A stretch of DNA of 17,134 nt from an uncultured Bacteroidia bacterium. GTDB lineage: Bacteria; Bacteroidota; Bacteroidia; SpSt-205. Location of the stretch: the NCBI GenBank assembly GCA_937995505.1, contig CALKJV010000231.1:1-17134 (forward strand), in the 5' to 3' direction. Below the pieces are notes generated by a model. The model did not search any database. It saw nothing but the letters and a program-made list of their open reading frames with translations, and was not told the origin of the DNA. This document shows positions 14,941-17,134 of this stretch, one piece after another. Position numbers and translations under genes: made by a program. Position 1 is the first letter of the stretch. Each line of letters starts with the position of its first letter.

Positions 14941-17134
14941 GCATAGGATAGCGAGCCTTGGTTTACTGATCGGGCTTCTCCTGGGAAGCCTGCAAGCTCG
15001 GGAAATTTTAGGCAATGTAGAGAGAAGGGTGGCTCCCCGTACCGCTAATAACTGTACGGCCCCCACCTCCAGTGTACAATTAGACATCAATAATGTCCGC
15101 TGTCTGATCCACAATGGCGGGGATATGTGGTGGGATCTCGTAGGAAATCCTCGGTACGAGATCCCAAAGGTGCCTCCAGGGGTCCCAGCCATTCACTCTA
15201 TGTTTGCCCATTCCATTTGGATTGGGGGTGTAGATGCTGGTGGTCGGCTGCGGGTAGCGGGGCAGACTTATAGGCAGAGCGGCCTAGACTTTTTTGCCGG
15301 GCCGCTCTCGCTCCAAGGTACCACAGATGCAGCCACTTGCCAGCAGTGGGATAGACACTTCGTCATCAAACGAGAGGAGATAGATGCCTTCCGGGGGGAG
15401 TTTGTGACAAACCCCAGCGGCATCAATCTCGGTAACTATCCCAATATCGTAAGCTGGCCGGCTATCAATCCCACCCCTGGCTTTGAGCGAAATCTCGCCC
15501 CGTATGTAGATGTAAATAATGATGGGGACTACACGCCAGCCGCCGGGGACTACCCCGATGTATTGGGGGATATGGCTATCTGGTGGGTGTACAACGATAA
15601 AGGGAATGTCCACACCGAAACTGGCGGCTTACCCATCGGAGTGGAAATTCAGGCGATGGCCTTTGCCTTTGCTACGACTAACCAGATCAACGACATGACC
15701 TTCTACAAGTACCGCATCATCAACCGCGGTACGCTGAGCCTTAATCAGACTTATCTCGGGGTTTGGGCGGATCCAGACTTGGGCTTTTACAGTGATGACT
15801 ATGTGGGGTGTGATACGGTGCGGGGTTTGGGATTCTGCTACAATGGTGATTTTGACGATAACCCGCCTACGGGCTATGGCACTAAGCCTCCAGCTATCGG
15901 AACCGACTTCTTCCAAGGTCCGCTAAACGAGTTTGGTCAGCGCCTTAAGATGACCAACTTTGTCTATTACGAGAATGACTTTAGCGTGCGGGGGAATCCT
16001 ACTAATGCTATCCAATTCTACAACTACCTGCGCTCCGTGTGGAAAGACGGCTCGCCTATGGTGTACGCGCCGCCCTGCGGAGGGAATGGCTACGGGACGG
16101 GTACCCCGACGAATTACATGTATCCAGGAAATCCTGTGCCAGGATGTCCTTTCAATAATCAGCCTCTCGGCTGGGCCGAGGGAAATGCGCAGAATCCTGG
16201 TCCTGTGTGTAGTACGCCTAATCCTCCCTTTGACCGACGATATATCCAGTCGGCTGGCCCCTTCCGCTTAGACCCTGGCGCCGTCAATGAAATCGTAATC
16301 GGTGTGCCCTGGGCGCGAGATGAGAACGCTACCTACAGTACTAACGGCGCCGTGAGTTCGGTATGTGTCCTGTATCAAGCCGATGACATCGCTCAAGCCC
16401 TTTTTGATAATAACTTCCAGCTCGTAGAAGGTCCAGACGCTCCTGACTTGGATATTGTTGAATTGGATCGCGAGCTCATCCTCAAATGGTCCTACAAAAA
16501 TCCGCTCTCTAATAACTTTAGAGAAGACTATCGCCAAGCCGATCCCGTATTGCTGGCTTCCGGTGCAGCAGACCCCTTCTATCGCTTTGAGGGCTTTTTA
16601 GTGTATCAGCTGCGCGATGCTCGAGTCTCTGTAACGGATCTTAGTGATCCTAATAAGGCAGCCCTGATCGCTCAGTGTGACCTCCGAAATGGCATAACTA
16701 CCATCGTAAACCGAGAAGTAACCGTTATACCCGGCCAATCTACCCCTTTCATCGTAGACAAGGTCATGGTCAATGGAAAAGACGAGGGGCTCTTCTACTC
16801 GCTTCAAGTGAAGGAAGACAAATTTGCTGAGGGTACCGACCCACTTCTCGTCAATTACCGGCGGTACTATTTTATGATCGTTGCTTATGCCTACAACGGA
16901 GACCCGATTAACAATATCAAGTTTATCATAGGTCGCAAAAATGTGCGCAGCTACGAAGCTGTACCGCATAAGGTGGAGTTTGAGCGGATGGGCACAGTGC
17001 TAAATAGTGTATACGGAGATGGTGTCAAGGTTAGTCGTGTAGCTGGACAAGGTAATGGCGGAAACTTCCTTCGCCTTACGCCAGAGTCAGAACTGCAGCT
17101 CTTGAGCCCTCCCTATCGGGCTACGCCTGTCACG
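14941..17134 (+). CDS. Large secreted surface protein, Bacteroidota family, probable type IX secretion cargo (3' end outside window)
   Basis: The frame runs open from the ATG at 14941 to the window edge: 731 codons plus one base, no stop. The product starts with a signal peptide (about 1-20; RIASLGLLIGLLLGSLQA) and has no other evident membrane segment. Visible landmarks are DINNVRCLIHNGGDMWWDL (49-67), FAHSIWIGGVDAGGRLRVA (89-107), a DVNNDGDYTPAAGD acidic loop (191-204) resembling Ca-binding EF-hand or thrombospondin-3 loops, ADPDLGFYSDDYVG (277-290), PGAVNEIVIGVPWAR (446-460) and FDNNFQLVEGPDAPDL (489-504), after which a fibronectin-III-like part seems to begin. I recall this set from large hypothetical proteins of Bacteroidota carrying a C-terminal type IX sorting domain; that end is not in the window, so the export route is inferred. 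Nine Cys lie in the first 480 residues. Function unknown; pairing with the adjacent receptor suggests surface binding or processing of a shared ligand. Confidence 0.85.

Noticed and set aside
15284..16969. Several open frames on the minus strand (15284-15613, 15629-15916, 16268-16537, 16598-16969)
   Set aside because: They lie antisense to a continuous plus-strand gene with clear family landmarks, show no recognisable motifs, and have no promoter-like element that I could find.
1..17134. tRNA or rRNA genes, CRISPR arrays, insertion sequences, phage or toxin-antitoxin genes
   Set aside because: I looked in the gaps and on both strands and saw none. Coding density is very high and the gaps are at most 85 bases.

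Overview
The window looks like chromosomal core-genome DNA from a member of the Bacteroidota. Four signs support this: an outer-membrane TonB-dependent receptor with an N-terminal carboxypeptidase-regulatory-like domain; next to it a large secreted protein of the type that Bacteroidota usually export by type IX secretion; a one-chain (alpha2-type) glycyl-tRNA synthetase; and several starts preceded by the Bacteroidota -7 promoter element TAnnTTTG, with little sign of Shine-Dalgarno sequences. Base composition is moderately GC-rich, so this is not a typical AT-rich Flavobacterium-like genome. I cannot place it below phylum level.

Layout. Bases 1-6858 form one minus-strand block, read from high to low coordinates: an RluB-type pseudouridine synthase with a long Ser/Arg-rich repeated N-terminal tail, queF (queuosine synthesis), then ftsW-murG-murC-ftsQ-ftsA, the distal half of the division and cell-wall (dcw) cluster. 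ftsA runs off the left edge. Genes overlap by 4-20 bases or lie within about 70 bases, so the block may be one or two operons. Bases 6932-9741 are plus-strand serS-glyS, overlapping by 4 bases and divergent from the pseudouridine synthase. lpdA (9796-11184, minus) converges on glyS across a short gap containing an inverted repeat. From 11270 to the right edge, on the plus strand, lie a 1216-residue TonB-dependent receptor and, 20 bases on, a large signal-peptide-bearing protein that is cut by the window end.

Functionally the window joins cell division and peptidoglycan precursor synthesis (FtsW, MurG, MurC, FtsQ, FtsA), RNA modification (pseudouridine, queuosine), tRNA charging (Ser, Gly), central metabolism (dihydrolipoamide dehydrogenase) and an outer-membrane/surface pair of unknown substrate. 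I see no tRNA, rRNA, CRISPR array, insertion sequence or phage gene, and no non-coding stretch longer than 300 bases.

No clearly new multi-gene system is visible. The points most worth a second look are: a recurring promoter layout in which TAnnTTTG sits only 5-7 bases before the start codon (serS, lpdA, the secreted protein), implying leaderless or nearly leaderless mRNAs; a degenerate second phosphate-binding motif in FtsA; the duplicated Ser/Arg-rich tail of the pseudouridine synthase; the dcw cluster cut between murD and ftsW; and the receptor/secreted-protein pair.
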